Part shown: piece by piece, positions 11,312-20,263 of the stretch
How the letters are laid out: every line of letters starts with the position of its first letter
Numbering within the stretch: the first letter of the stretch is position 1
Source of the DNA: Allopusillimonas ginsengisoli
GTDB lineage: Bacteria; Pseudomonadota; Gammaproteobacteria; Burkholderiales; Burkholderiaceae_B
DNA length: 64,000 nt
Assembly: GCA_005239165.1 (NCBI GenBank)
Contig: RAPG01000001.1
Span: forward strand, 310,001-374,000
Direction of reading: 5' to 3'
Made by a program: the position numbers and the translations under genes
Notes under the pieces: model-generated
Databases searched by the model: none
The model's input: only the letters and a program-made list of their open reading frames with translations
Told to the model about the DNA's origin: nothing

Positions 11312-11390
11312 CACTGGACAGCCAGTGCTTTCGCGCCCTCTCGGTACCTGCCCATTACCTTTCGCCAGCTCAGGCCTAACTTGGCCTGAG
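11312..11390 (-). promoter_or_regulatory. Two inverted repeats in the sorA leader
   Basis: CACTGG/CCAGTG (11312-11327, four-base spacer) and CTCAGGCC/GGCCTGAG (11369-11390, six-base spacer) lie 40-120 bases upstream of the sorA start. They could be operator half-sites or leader hairpins. No regulator gene is adjacent. Further upstream the region becomes AT-rich (about 11480-11515), where a promoter would be expected, but no convincing -35/-10 pair could be fixed. Confidence 0.35.
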
Positions 11391-11572
11391 TACGTCATCG
11401 TTCAATACGCGTACACCCCAGTCTCATAGCTTCTGAGAGCTCGCATTTGTCCTATGATTTCTCCCGACACTCACATAAGTCGTTTATATATAATTATTAC
11501 TGATTTGTATATATGATGCAGGGAAAATTGAATCTTCAAATAATAAGATGAGATTTATTGCTTTATACCTAT

Positions 11573-11680
11573 CTTATCTGTCTTATCTGTCTTATCTGTC
11601 TTATCTGTCTTATCCGTCGTATCTGTCTTATCCGTCGTATCTGTCTTATCCGTCGTGTCTGTCTTATCCGTCGTGTCTGC
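11573..11680. repeat. 9-bp tandem repeat, 12 units, upstream of miaB
   Basis: Twelve head-to-tail 9-base units run without interruption. The first four are identical (CTTATCTGT). The rest vary and show an 18-bp higher-order period in which CTTATCCGT alternates with CGTATCTGT or CGTGTCTGT. The unit is pyrimidine-rich on the plus strand. Because nine is a multiple of three, the plus-strand frame stays open as a Leu-Ser-Tyr/Pro-Ser repeat that runs into miaB, and the minus strand reads as Asp-Lys-Thr repeats. Either could be accidental. Confidence 0.95.
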
Positions 11681-11832
11681 TGAACCTGCCGCACCATCAC
11701 GCGCGTGCGACCAAAGACCGCCCGCACAACCCCACAGCCATGGCAGACCACAAACCTGCTGTACTTGGCGGTACAATAGCCGCCTTACCCATCACATCGC
11801 CCCCGGGATATAAACCCGTCACGGCTCACATA

Positions 11833-13338
11833 ATGCAAGAAACCACCCTAAAACGTCACGCGGCATCCACACACACGTCTGCATCTGCCGACATTTCAAA
11901 CGTGCCCGCGCATAGCGCTGCACCTGACACCACCAAAGCGTCAGAACACTCACCCCAGCCAGACGCCGTATCAGGCAAGGCCACACGCAAACTGTTCATC
12001 CGTACATTCGGCTGCCAGATGAATGAGTACGATTCCGACAAAATGGTTGACGTACTGCGTGAACATGGCGGCGCTGAACTAACCCAAAACCCTGAAGACG
12101 CCGACATCATTCTGTTCAACACCTGTTCTGTGCGCGAGAAAGCACAAGAAAAAGTGTTTTCAGACCTGGGGCGTGTGCAGCATCTGCGGCAAGCCCGCCC
12201 CAATCTCATTATCGGAGTGGGCGGGTGTGTGGCCAGCCAAGAGGGCGAGGCCATCGTCAAGCGTGCGCCCTATGTCGATGTCGTTTTTGGCCCGCAAACC
12301 CTGCATCGCCTGCCACAGCTTATTGCCCGCAGGCAGCAGACAGGGCATTCGCAGGTAGATATCAGCTTCCCCGAAATTGAAAAATTCGACGCACTGCCAC
12401 CTGCCCGCGTTGATGGGCCCACGGCATTTGTCTCCATCATGGAAGGCTGCAGCAAGTACTGCAGCTTCTGTGTGGTGCCCTATACGCGCGGCGCCGAAGT
12501 ATCGCGCCCCTTTGAAGACGTATTGACCGAGGTCGCCGATCTGGCCGATCAGGGCGTCAAAGAGATTACGCTCCTGGGCCAAAACGTCAACGCCTACCGC
12601 GGGCCTCTGGGCGACACCGACGAAATCGCTGACTTCGCCATGCTGCTGGAGTACGTGCACGAAATGCCGGGCATAGAGCGCATACGCTACACCACATCGC
12701 ATCCCAAAGAAATGACCACGCGTCTCATCGAGGCTCATGGCACCCTGACAAAACTAGTGCCTTTTCTGCACCTGCCCGTTCAGGCAGGCAGTGACCGGGT
12801 GCTATCTGCCATGAAGCGCGGCTACACCACGCTGGAATTCAAATCCATTGTGCGCCGCCTGCGCGCTGCACGCCCCGGCCTTACGCTTTCTTCCGACTTT
12901 ATCATCGGCTTCCCCGGCGAGACCGAAGTCGATTTCGAGAAAACCATGACTCTCATCCGAGACGTGGGCTTTGACACTTCGTTTTCATTTATTTACTCGC
13001 GGCGACCGGGCACGCCAGCCGCCGATCTTGACGATACGACGCCCAAAGAGGTCAAGCTTGAGCGATTACACCGTCTGCAGGCCCTCATTAATGAACAGGC
13101 TACCGCCATCAGCGACGCCATGATCGGCACAACACAAAGGGTACTGGTTGAAAAACCTTCTCGCCGGGACCCCGGCAGCGAGCTATCGGGCCGAACCGAA
13201 AACAACCGTATCGTCAATTTTGTTGGCCAGCCACGCCTGATCGGACAACTTATCGATGTGCGCATTACCCATACCATGACGAACTCTCTGCGCGGCGAAA
13301 TCATCACGCGCGACTCCTTTGAACAGGGCGCTGCATGA
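11833..13338 (+). CDS. miaB: tRNA-2-methylthio-N6-dimethylallyladenosine synthase
   Basis: MiaB is a radical-SAM methylthiotransferase acting on i6A-37 of tRNAs that read UNN codons. Three Cys of the N-terminal cluster are visible in [18 protein letters not shown] and GGCVASQEG. The radical-SAM cluster is CSKYCSFC, and a C-terminal TRAM domain follows. I start at the ATG at 11833, giving 501 residues with a low-complexity 50-residue N-terminal lead. The same frame is open back to an ATG at 11548 through the 9-bp repeat, which would add 95 unlikely residues. No strong ribosome site is seen. It overlaps ybeZ by four bases. Confidence 0.93.
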   Translation: MQETTLKRHAASTHTSASADISNVPAHSAAPDTTKASEHSPQPDAVSGKATRKLFIRTFGCQMNEYDSDKMVDVLREHGGAELTQNPEDADIILFNTCSVREKAQEKVFSDLGRVQHLRQARPNLIIGVGGCVASQEGEAIVKRAPYVDVVFGPQTLHRLPQLIARRQQTGHSQVDISFPEIEKFDALPPARVDGPTAFVSIMEGCSKYCSFCVVPYTRGAEVSRPFEDVLTEVADLADQGVKEITLLGQNVNAYRGPLGDTDEIADFAMLLEYVHEMPGIERIRYTTSHPKEMTTRLIEAHGTLTKLVPFLHLPVQAGSDRVLSAMKRGYTTLEFKSIVRRLRAARPGLTLSSDFIIGFPGETEVDFEKTMTLIRDVGFDTSFSFIYSRRPGTPAADLDDTTPKEVKLERLHRLQALINEQATAISDAMIGTTQRVLVEKPSRRDPGSELSGRTENNRIVNFVGQPRLIGQLIDVRITHTMTNSLRGEIITRDSFEQGAA

Positions 13339-14351
13339 CCCAGACGGTACGCAAAAAAAAGCCCGTGATTGTTGTGCTTGATGGTGACAACACGCATTTG
13401 GCCAACCTGCTGGGGCCACTCGATGCCAATCTGCAGCAAATTGCCACAGGCTGGGACGTAGAAATCACTCGCCGGGCCAATCGCCTGTCGATTGTCGGCG
13501 ACCAGGCCAATGCCGCCGCAAAAGCACTCGATTTATTTCACCGACGCGCCGTACACACTCCATTGTCTGTGGATGATATCCAGCTGGGCATGGTTGAGCT
13601 TGGTGCCGGCAGGCTGCCCGAAGCAGAACAACAGGCGCTTCCTATCCGGGAAACGCTGCCTGAAATGCCTCCGGTTGACGACCTCAGCCTGAATCTGCGC
13701 ACCCGCAAGTCCGATTTGCGGCCACGCACCCCGCGCCAGCGCGAATACCTCAACAATATTTTGCGCCACGACATCACATTTGGCGTCGGACCTGCAGGCA
13801 CCGGAAAAACCTGGCTCGCCGTCGCCTGCGCCATCGACGCGCTTGAACGTGAATCTGTACAGCGCCTGGTACTGACGCGGCCAGCTGTCGAAGCCGGCGA
13901 GCGGCTCGGTTTTTTGCCTGGTGATCTGGTGCAAAAAGTAGACCCCTATCTGCGCCCTCTTTACGACGCGCTGTACGATTTGATGGGGTTTGAACGGGTT
14001 CAGCGCATGTTCGAAAAACAGACCATAGAAATCGCGCCCCTCGCCTACATGCGCGGCCGCACGCTAAACCATGCTTTTGTCATACTTGATGAAGCCCAGA
14101 ACACCACCCCCGAGCAGATGAAAATGTTTCTGACACGCATAGGGTTTGGCAGCAAGGCTGTCATTAATGGTGACCCCTCGCAGGTTGACCTGCCTCGTGG
14201 CAGTGCCAGCGGTCTGGTTCACGCGGTAAACATTCTGGAAGACGTACAAGGCATCGCCACCACACGTTTCACCAGCCGTGACGTGGTACGTCACCCCCTG
14301 GTTGCGCGTATCGTAGATGCCTACGACAAGGCTGACGATCATGGAGCCTGA
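13335..14351 (+). CDS. ybeZ: PhoH-family ATPase YbeZ
   Basis: The 338-residue protein has a P-loop ([11 protein letters not shown]) and a Walker B segment ([19 protein letters not shown]) in the PhoH domain from about residue 125, preceded by an N-terminal region typical of YbeZ. YbeZ proteins act with the endoribonuclease YbeY, encoded next, in rRNA maturation and RNA metabolism. The exact biochemical role remains uncertain. It overlaps miaB by four bases (ATGA) and ybeY by about 11 bases, which implies tight translational coupling. Confidence 0.94.
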   Translation: MTQTVRKKKPVIVVLDGDNTHLANLLGPLDANLQQIATGWDVEITRRANRLSIVGDQANAAAKALDLFHRRAVHTPLSVDDIQLGMVELGAGRLPEAEQQALPIRETLPEMPPVDDLSLNLRTRKSDLRPRTPRQREYLNNILRHDITFGVGPAGTGKTWLAVACAIDALERESVQRLVLTRPAVEAGERLGFLPGDLVQKVDPYLRPLYDALYDLMGFERVQRMFEKQTIEIAPLAYMRGRTLNHAFVILDEAQNTTPEQMKMFLTRIGFGSKAVINGDPSQVDLPRGSASGLVHAVNILEDVQGIATTRFTSRDVVRHPLVARIVDAYDKADDHGA

Positions 14352-14859
14352 GTCGCGCGGCAAAACCCAGTTATCAGAGGCTCCCGGGCTGTCACTGGCG
14401 GTACAGTATGCCGTCCAGGCTGACGAGCTGCCCCGCTGGCGGCTGCGTCGATGGGCAAAGCAGGCAGTAGCCGGGGTGGCGCGCGCTCGGGCCGGGGCCG
14501 GTCTGCAATCGTTCTGTACGGTCACGCTTACCATACGCCTGGTCGATGCCGACGAGGGCCGCCAGCTTAATCGTGACTTTCGCGGCAAAGACTACGCAAC
14601 CAATGTGCTGACGTTCGAATACGGCACCGATCCCGATGGCAATGCCAGCGGCGATATCGTGCTGTGCCTTCCGATTCTGCTGCGCGAGGCGGCAGAACAA
14701 CACAAAACCTTGCTTGCCCATGCCGCGCACCTGACGGTACACGGCGTACTGCACGCGCTGGGCTACGATCACATCGAGCCCGACGAAGCGCAGCATATGG
14801 AGTCTCTCGAAATCGCTGTGCTGCATAAAATGGGCCTTGCCAACCCCTATCTCACCTAA
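14341..14859 (+). CDS. ybeY: Endoribonuclease YbeY, rRNA maturation factor
   Basis: YbeY is a zinc-dependent single-strand endoribonuclease needed for 16S rRNA 3'-end maturation and ribosome quality control. The zinc motif HGVLHALGYDH is complete, and the NRDFRGKDYATNVLTF block is typical. I chose the ATG at 14341 (172 residues), preceded by AAGG. An upstream in-frame ATG at 14317 would lengthen the overlap with ybeZ. The N-terminal 40 residues are longer than in E. coli and not strongly conserved-looking. Confidence 0.93.
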   Translation: MEPESRGKTQLSEAPGLSLAVQYAVQADELPRWRLRRWAKQAVAGVARARAGAGLQSFCTVTLTIRLVDADEGRQLNRDFRGKDYATNVLTFEYGTDPDGNASGDIVLCLPILLREAAEQHKTLLAHAAHLTVHGVLHALGYDHIEPDEAQHMESLEIAVLHKMGLANPYLT

Positions 14860-14925
14860 GTCGCCTTACGCCTTACCCGGCAATATCGGTTATCCTAAAC
14901 ATTCGTAAAACCAGTCCCCTGGACA

Positions 14926-15813
14926 ATGTCAGAACCAAGCTCACCAGACGCCGAGCCCCGCCCGGCGAAAAACTCATCGAAATCCCTGTTCAGAAGGCTT
15001 ACTGCCTTCATGCAGCCCAACGAACCTGCCGATCGTGATGACATCAAGGCGGTGCTCGAAGCCGCCCACGAACGGCATGTGCTCGACGCTGAAGCCTATG
15101 CCATGATCTCGGGTGCACTTGATGTTGCCGACCAAACCGTCGCAGACATCATGGTGCCACGCTCAAAAATGGATATGCTCGATATCGAGCGACCCCTTGC
15201 CGAGATACTGCCCGAAATCATCGAAACCGGTCACTCACGCTTTCCTGTGTTTGAAGACGACCGCGACAACATTGTCGGCATTTTGCTGGCCAAAGACCTG
15301 CTGCTGTCCATCAACAACCCGTCCATTGACCTGCGGCCGCTTGTGCGGCCGGCTGTGTTCATACCCGAAACCAAGCGTCTCAACGTGTTGCTGCACGACT
15401 TTCGGGTCAGCCGCAACCACCTTGCCATTGTGGTGGACGAGCATGGCGGTATATCGGGCCTGGTCTCGATGGAAGATGTGCTCGAACAAATCGTGGGCGA
15501 AATCGAAGACGAATACGACGAAGACGCCGAAAAAACCATCTTCCAGACCGGCACCAATAGCTGGCGGGCCATGGGCATTACCGAAATCGATATATTTAAC
15601 GAAACCTTTCACACCCATCTGCCCAACGATGATTACGACACACTCGGAGGATGGCTGGCCGCTGAACTGGGTCGCATACCCCGGCGTGGCGACAGCATCA
15701 ACTATGAAGGGCTGAATATTACCGTGGTGGGCGCTGACGCCAAGCGCGCATTGTGGCTGCATATACAGCACAACCGTGCAGCGCCTCCGGCCCCGACGAG
15801 CGACAGTGACTAA
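14926..15813 (+). CDS. corC: CorC/HlyC family CBS-domain protein (YbeX)
   Basis: The 295-residue protein has two CBS domains (about residues 68-190, including DIMVPRSKMDML and VDEHGGISGLVSMEDVLEQIVGEI) and a C-terminal CorC_HlyC domain, and lacks membrane segments. In E. coli this protein (YbeX) has been linked to Mg/Co efflux and more recently to ribosome metabolism, consistent with its place after ybeZ-ybeY. It overlaps the start of lnt. Confidence 0.92.
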   Translation: MSEPSSPDAEPRPAKNSSKSLFRRLTAFMQPNEPADRDDIKAVLEAAHERHVLDAEAYAMISGALDVADQTVADIMVPRSKMDMLDIERPLAEILPEIIETGHSRFPVFEDDRDNIVGILLAKDLLLSINNPSIDLRPLVRPAVFIPETKRLNVLLHDFRVSRNHLAIVVDEHGGISGLVSMEDVLEQIVGEIEDEYDEDAEKTIFQTGTNSWRAMGITEIDIFNETFHTHLPNDDYDTLGGWLAAELGRIPRRGDSINYEGLNITVVGADAKRALWLHIQHNRAAPPAPTSDSD

Positions 15814-17458
15814 AGCCACACACTTCTGGCGAGTCGGCAGCCCGCTGGTAGCCATACTGCTGGCACTGGGTGCCATACACGCGCTTTCGTTCGCGCCAGG
15901 GCCTCTGCCGCCGTGGGCACTGCCCTTCGTGCAGATTTTTAGCCTTGCCTTTCTGGCACATCACACTTTTCGCTCTAGCTCAGCCCGGCAGGCCGCATTC
16001 AAGGTCTATCTGTTTGGTATAAGCAATTTTGCGGTTGGCCTGTACTGGCTGTTTATCAGCATGCACGAGCATGGCGGCCTCGCCGCCCCGCTGGCAGGTG
16101 CCGCAGTGCTTCTGCTTGCCGCTGCCATGGCGATTTACTACGCCTTGGCTGTCGGCCTGGCCTGGTGGCTTTCAGAAGGCCACCGGCACGCGCTTTCCAG
16201 CTACCGTGGTCAGTTGATGACGGCGACCATATGGGCTTCGAGCTGGACGTTTTTTGAATGGCTGCGCGGCACGCTATTCACAGGCCTGCCCTGGCTGAAC
16301 ATAGGCTACGCACACGTAGAAGGACTACTGGCAGGCTGGGCGCCCGTGGTCGGCGTATATGGTCTGGCCTGGCTGGCCGCCTTTGCGGCCGCCGCCATCG
16401 GCCTGTTCGCCAATTCCAACGCCAAAGACAGAGAAGACGAAAACAGCGCAAAATCGGCCATGGGTGTTGGCATCGCGGTTGTGGCCGGGCTGGCGGGCAT
16501 TATTCTTTCACACGTGACCTGGTGGCAACCGCATGGCAGCCCCATAATCGTACGGCTGGTTCAGGGCAATACCCCTCAGTCTATGAAGTTCAACCCACAG
16601 TATTTGCAGCAAAGCCAGATGGATTACCTGCAACTGGCATCGCTGGCGCCGCGCGAACCAGACAGCGCGCCTGACCTGATCGTCTTGCCCGAAACCGTCA
16701 TACCGCTGTTGCAAGACCGCATCTCACCCGATCTCTGGAAGCAATGGCTGAGCGTAGCTCGCCAGAGCCAGGCCACCCTCATTTTAGGGGTGCCACTGCA
16801 CGACCAGACGGATGGCCGCGACCGCTACACCAACAGCGCCATCGCCCTTACTGCCGACACTCCCATTGATGCCCTTATGTCGGCGCAGGTGGCCGACCGT
16901 TATGACAAACACCACCTGGTGCCATTCGGTGAATTCATCCCCACTGGTTTCCACTGGTTTGTGAAGGCCATGCATATACCCCTGGGGGATTTTGATCGCG
17001 GCCAGGTACGACAAGCGCTCTTTACGATAGACGACCAGACCATCGCACCCGATATTTGCTATGAAGATGTCTTTGGTGAAGAAATCATCGAATCAGTAAA
17101 GCCCAGCGCCGATCATGGCCCAGGCGCCACCATCTTGCTTAACATCAGCAACCTGGGTTGGTTTGGCGACTCCTGGGCTTTGCGCCAGCATCTTCAGATA
17201 TCGCGCATGCGCGCCCTGGAAACTGCCCGGCCTATGCTGCGCAGCACTAATACCGGCATGACCGCCGCCATTGACCCCAATGGCAAGGTACGTGCAGTGC
17301 TAGAACCCATGAGCAAAGGTGTACTCGATGTCGAAGTACAGGGCGCTACCGGTTTGACGCCCTACGTGCGCTGGGGCAATACGCTAATACTCGGCTGGAC
17401 GTTGTTCTGGCTTGGAGCCGCGTTTGCCCGCCGCCGCCCTGAGCATGAAATGAAGTAA
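15776..17458 (+). CDS. lnt: Apolipoprotein N-acyltransferase
   Basis: Lnt adds the third acyl chain to the N-terminal Cys of lipoproteins in the inner membrane. The N-terminal half has six or so membrane segments, and the C-terminal half is a nitrilase-type domain. The catalytic Glu (LPETVIP), the PFGEFIP loop and the catalytic Cys (APDICYEDVFGEE) are visible. The first ATG at 15776 overlaps corC by 38 bases. A GTG at 15806, overlapping by only eight, may be the true start. The 560 residues are slightly above the usual length. Confidence 0.94.
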   Translation: MQRLRPRRATVTKATHFWRVGSPLVAILLALGAIHALSFAPGPLPPWALPFVQIFSLAFLAHHTFRSSSARQAAFKVYLFGISNFAVGLYWLFISMHEHGGLAAPLAGAAVLLLAAAMAIYYALAVGLAWWLSEGHRHALSSYRGQLMTATIWASSWTFFEWLRGTLFTGLPWLNIGYAHVEGLLAGWAPVVGVYGLAWLAAFAAAAIGLFANSNAKDREDENSAKSAMGVGIAVVAGLAGIILSHVTWWQPHGSPIIVRLVQGNTPQSMKFNPQYLQQSQMDYLQLASLAPREPDSAPDLIVLPETVIPLLQDRISPDLWKQWLSVARQSQATLILGVPLHDQTDGRDRYTNSAIALTADTPIDALMSAQVADRYDKHHLVPFGEFIPTGFHWFVKAMHIPLGDFDRGQVRQALFTIDDQTIAPDICYEDVFGEEIIESVKPSADHGPGATILLNISNLGWFGDSWALRQHLQISRMRALETARPMLRSTNTGMTAAIDPNGKVRAVLEPMSKGVLDVEVQGATGLTPYVRWGNTLILGWTLFWLGAAFARRRPEHEMK

Positions 17459-17617
17459 CCGAGTATCGCGTCAGTAAGCTCATCAGCGCAATGTAAGGCG
17501 TATTGAAAACAGCCATTTTCCACCTGCATAGCCTGCAAACCTTCATCAAACCGGTTATTTCCATACGACAAACGCCGGCCATTCTCCTGTAGAAAAAGTG
17601 CAAAACCGACCCCCGAC

Positions 17618-17646
17618 TTGCACACTTTAAAAATATCGTGCATAAT
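17618..17646 (+). promoter_or_regulatory. Sigma-70 promoter for tRNA-Ala
   Basis: TTGCAC (17618-17623) and CATAAT (17641-17646) are separated by exactly 17 bases and sit about 30 bases ahead of tRNA-Ala. The 18 bases from the -10 onward (17641-17658) are identical to those in the tRNA-Lys promoter at 42321-42338 on the minus strand. Confidence 0.75.
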
Positions 17647-17674
17647 CTCGCTTCTTCGCTAGACAAGCCAGTAC

Positions 17675-17750
<76 letters not shown>

Positions 17751-17826
17751 GTCAAAACGAAGAAACGCGGTTACTCGCACAGCAGAAAGTTTAACTCTGT
17801 GCTAGAATTCGCAACTTGTTTGTCCT

Positions 17827-17902
17827 GTCCCCTTCGTCTAGAGGCCTAGGACACCACCCTTTCACGGTGGGTACAGGGGTTCGAATCCCCTAGGGGACGC
17901 CA
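17827..17902 (+). tRNA. tRNA-Glu (anticodon TTC)
   Basis: The 76-base gene has a GTCCCCT/AGGGGAC acceptor stem, anticodon stem CCACC/GGTGG with loop CTTTCAC, the T-loop TTCGAAT, and an encoded CCA. A TAGAAT hexamer at 17803-17808 could be a -10 element of an internal promoter, but no good -35 pairs with it. Confidence 0.97.
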
Positions 17903-17928
17903 GTTAATCTGGCAGTCAATACCGCTGC

Positions 17929-18005
17929 GGAGCGGTAGTTCAGTTGGTTAGAATACCGGCCTGTCACGCCGGGGGTCGCGGGTTCGAGTCCCGTCCGCTC
18001 CGCCA
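17929..18005 (+). tRNA. tRNA-Asp (anticodon GTC)
   Basis: The 77-base gene has a GGAGCGG/CCGCTCC acceptor stem, anticodon stem CCGGC/GCCGG with loop CTGTCAC, the T-loop TTCGAGT, and an encoded CCA. It lies 26 bases after tRNA-Glu and is followed by a terminator, so the three genes probably form one transcript. Confidence 0.97.
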
Positions 18006-18023
18006 AAAAATTCAGTAAAAACT

Positions 18024-18053
18024 AGCACTTGCATCAAGCAGGTGCTTTTTTTT
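18024..18053 (+). terminator. Terminator of the tRNA cluster
   Basis: AGCACTTGC at 18024-18032 pairs with GCAGGTGCT at 18038-18046 (one G-T pair) around a five-base loop, and T residues run from 18046 to 18053. This is a strong intrinsic terminator 19 bases after tRNA-Asp. Confidence 0.92.
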
Positions 18054-18095
18054 CGTCTCGATTTATATTCTAAGCTTCGGTTTTCATTTCAAGAT

Positions 18096-18360
18096 TTAGA
18101 GTCTGGCAAGCTCATCAGCGTTGATGAATTCCAGGCTACGGTAGCGGGCTTGCAACTCCTTCGTTAGAGTCTTCGAGAACTTCAACGCCACCATCGGGTA
18201 GTGTGCGAATCAAACGGCCTTGGTCGTCGTAGCCAACGGCGCCACCTGCATCCCGCAGGGCTTTCATGTCCTGTGTGGATTTTGCCGACGGGGTAGCCAG
18301 CGCGTTGCCCAGGCTTTCCTCGAAGGTCATCAATTCATTGGAGGAAAGCTCAGGGATCAC
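18096..18360 (-). pseudogene. Small unknown ORF, probably frameshifted
   Basis: A GTG-started frame, preceded by GGAG, runs from 18360 to a stop at 18136 (74 residues). Near 18165 a second frame continues with a more protein-like sequence (KELQARYRSLEF, then INADELARL) to a stop at 18096. The simplest reading is a single-base shift in an 86-residue gene. A 28-codon frame (18443-18357) ends overlapping the GTG and could be an upstream coupled ORF. I do not recognise the product. Its place just after a tRNA cluster fits debris of an integrated element, but this is speculative. Confidence 0.35.
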
Positions 18361-18561
18361 AACTCTCCAAACCCCAGGAAAATCTCCTCACACGCAGCAA
18401 TCACCAAGCCAAAACCTGGTCTTCCCGATGACGCGGTTATCATGCAGTAACGAAGTCGCTCGTGGTCCCATGACCAACTGTCGGCAAGCTCACTTTCTTA
18501 CCGACACGATGCATGAAGCTCGGCACTTCTACTAAACAGCTGACAGGAAATTAGCCGGGCC

Positions 18562-19251
18562 ATGCATCCCTCAATAGCGCCAGCCACCGCTCCATCACCT
18601 CGTGCACCGCTGCTACGCGCACAACAGCTGGCGTTTCAAATCGAAGGCCGCTGGCTATGGCGTAATCTGACACTAACGCTACAACCGGGTGAGCGGCTTG
18701 GCATCACAGGCCCCTCGGGAGGCGGCAAGACATTGCTGCTGCGCACGTTGGCCGGTCTGGAGCCGCTGCAGCAAGGCGAGCTTGAATATCGCGGCCGTGC
18801 GCTGACAAACTGGCAGATGCCGGCGTACCGCTCCCGGGTCGCCTATATTCCTCAGCGCCCGGCCCTGCATGAGGGCAGTGTAGAGGCTGCATTGCGCGCC
18901 CCGTTTAACTTTCGCGCGCATGCGCACAGCACGTTCCCACTTGATCGCGCCCACGAGCTGCTGGCCGCGCTGGGGCGCGAGGAGCATTTCCTGCAGCAGC
19001 GCTGCGAACGGCTTTCTGGAGGCGAGGCACAGATCGTGGCCTTGCTGCGCACGCTGCTGCTGGAGCCCGAGGTGTTATTGCTGGATGAGCCGACTGCCTC
19101 GCTGGACGCCATAACCGTAACTGCGATCGAGCAGCTTATCGAACGCTGGATGGCCGGAACCTGTGAGCGCGCATGCGTCTGGACCAGTCATGACAGCGCC
19201 CAACTGCAACGCACGTGCGACCGCCAGATCACACTGGAGCCTGCCCAATGA
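18562..19251 (+). CDS. fetA: ABC transporter ATPase, FetA/YbbL type
   Basis: The 229-residue ATPase has Walker A GPSGGGKT, signature LSGGEAQIVALLR and Walker B VLLLDEPTASLD. It pairs with the YbbM-type permease whose ATG overlaps its stop. In E. coli FetA-FetB (YbbL-YbbM) exports iron and protects against peroxide stress, and the same role here is inferred from the pair. The N-terminal 18 residues are Ala/Pro-rich and may be an over-long start. The gene follows about 500 bases with no confident gene. Confidence 0.87.
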   Translation: MHPSIAPATAPSPRAPLLRAQQLAFQIEGRWLWRNLTLTLQPGERLGITGPSGGGKTLLLRTLAGLEPLQQGELEYRGRALTNWQMPAYRSRVAYIPQRPALHEGSVEAALRAPFNFRAHAHSTFPLDRAHELLAALGREEHFLQQRCERLSGGEAQIVALLRTLLLEPEVLLLDEPTASLDAITVTAIEQLIERWMAGTCERACVWTSHDSAQLQRTCDRQITLEPAQ

Positions 19252-20063
19252 ACGTCAGTTACATCAACTTGAGCATCTGGCAGCTCGGCTTTGCGTCCTT
19301 GCTGATTGTGGCCAATCTGGCGATTTCAGTGTGGCTGCGCCTGGGGCTGGTTCGCAGCCTGCTGGTGGCCAGCGTACGCATGACGGTGCAGCTACTTTTA
19401 GTCGGATTCATTCTTGAATCAATTTTTGCATTGCGCACGCCTCTACCGGTGATCGGCATCGGACTGGTGATGGCGGCGCTGGCCAGTGCCGCTGCTGTGC
19501 GCCGAACCCGACGACGCTTCCCGGGCATCTACTGGAACAGTCTGTTATCAGTGCTGGGGGCGGCCTTTGCAGTCACCGGGGCGGCGCTGGCAGGCATTAT
19601 CAACGTGCACCCGTGGTTCGCTCCGCAGTACGCCATTCCTGTTCTGGGCATGGTGCTGGGTAACTTGCTCACAGGTGTGTCACTGGCGCTGGATCGTTTC
19701 ATGGAAGGGGTCGCGCGCGAGTCTGATGTGATTGAAGCCGATCTGGCACTGGGCGCCACGCGCTGGGAGGCTGCACATCCGCTCATCGTGGAAACCATGC
19801 GCACTGCGCTCATCCCAACCATTAACGCAATGATGGTGATGGGCATTGTGAGCCTGCCAGGCATGATGACTGGCCAGATGCTGGCAGGCGCTTCACCCGC
19901 AGCGGCAGTGCGCTACCAGATCATCATCATGTTCATGATTGCCGCAGCCACCGCACTTGGCACGCTTGGTGTAACGCTGCTGGCCTTTCGCTCGCTGTTC
20001 AACGCGCAGCATCAACTCTGCACCGGACGATTACGTGCGATCGGACGCACAACGAAAGAATGA
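19248..20063 (+). CDS. fetB: ABC permease, FetB/YbbM family
   Basis: The 271-residue membrane protein has six to seven hydrophobic segments and the UPF0014/FetB hallmarks: SVRMTVQLLLVGF near the N-terminus, LGMVLGNLLTGVSLALDRF, and SLPGMMTGQMLAGASPAAAVRYQI. The ATG at 19248 overlaps the fetA stop (ATGA), which fixes the start and couples translation. The likely function is metal (iron) efflux with FetA. Confidence 0.9.
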   Translation: MNVSYINLSIWQLGFASLLIVANLAISVWLRLGLVRSLLVASVRMTVQLLLVGFILESIFALRTPLPVIGIGLVMAALASAAAVRRTRRRFPGIYWNSLLSVLGAAFAVTGAALAGIINVHPWFAPQYAIPVLGMVLGNLLTGVSLALDRFMEGVARESDVIEADLALGATRWEAAHPLIVETMRTALIPTINAMMVMGIVSLPGMMTGQMLAGASPAAAVRYQIIIMFMIAAATALGTLGVTLLAFRSLFNAQHQLCTGRLRAIGRTTKE

Positions 20064-20065
20064 CA

Positions 20066-20263
20066 TCACACCCGGCACGATTCCGCTTTCAGCTTCTCAC
20101 AGCCTATGGACTTCGTCGTTCCACATACATCTTTAAAACCCGCATCTGCTAACCCGAACACGCTATTTAGGTCATCTTCGTTTTGTGGATACTTCAGAGC
20201 CAGATCAGCATCGTAGACAGGAACGCCTTGAGTAAAAGCGTAGGGAACAAGGTACTCGCCATC
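20066..20263 (-). CDS. Possible fragment of an unknown gene
   Basis: A minus-strand frame is open from 20365 to a stop at 20066, but bases 20264-20365 are antisense to the DUF3293 gene, so only the last 66 codons are independent. They read like natural protein (GVPVYDADLALKYP, GLADAGFKDVC) and contain three cysteines. The local sequence is visibly less GC-rich than its neighbours. It could be the tail of a gene cut by rearrangement, or chance. No family is recognised. Confidence 0.25.
   Translation of the reverse strand, partial: DGEYLVPYAFTQGVPVYDADLALKYPQNEDDLNSVFGLADAGFKDVCGTTKSIGCEKLKAESCRV

Noticed and set aside
11573..11680. CRISPR array
   Set aside because: The units are 9 bp, head to tail and without unique spacers.
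11548..11832. N-terminal 95-residue extension of MiaB through the 9-bp repeat
   Set aside because: It is a low-complexity Leu/Ser/Tyr/Pro run with no MiaB resemblance. A normal start exists at 11833.
17459..17643. Minus-strand frame of about 60 residues between lnt and tRNA-Ala
   Set aside because: Its composition looks protein-like, but it starts on the CATAAT -10 element, has no ribosome site, and continues only as antisense of lnt.
18600..20063. Phosphonate or nitrate ABC importer for the fetA-fetB pair
   Set aside because: The permease has the UPF0014/YbbM sequence pattern, and no binding-protein gene is present.
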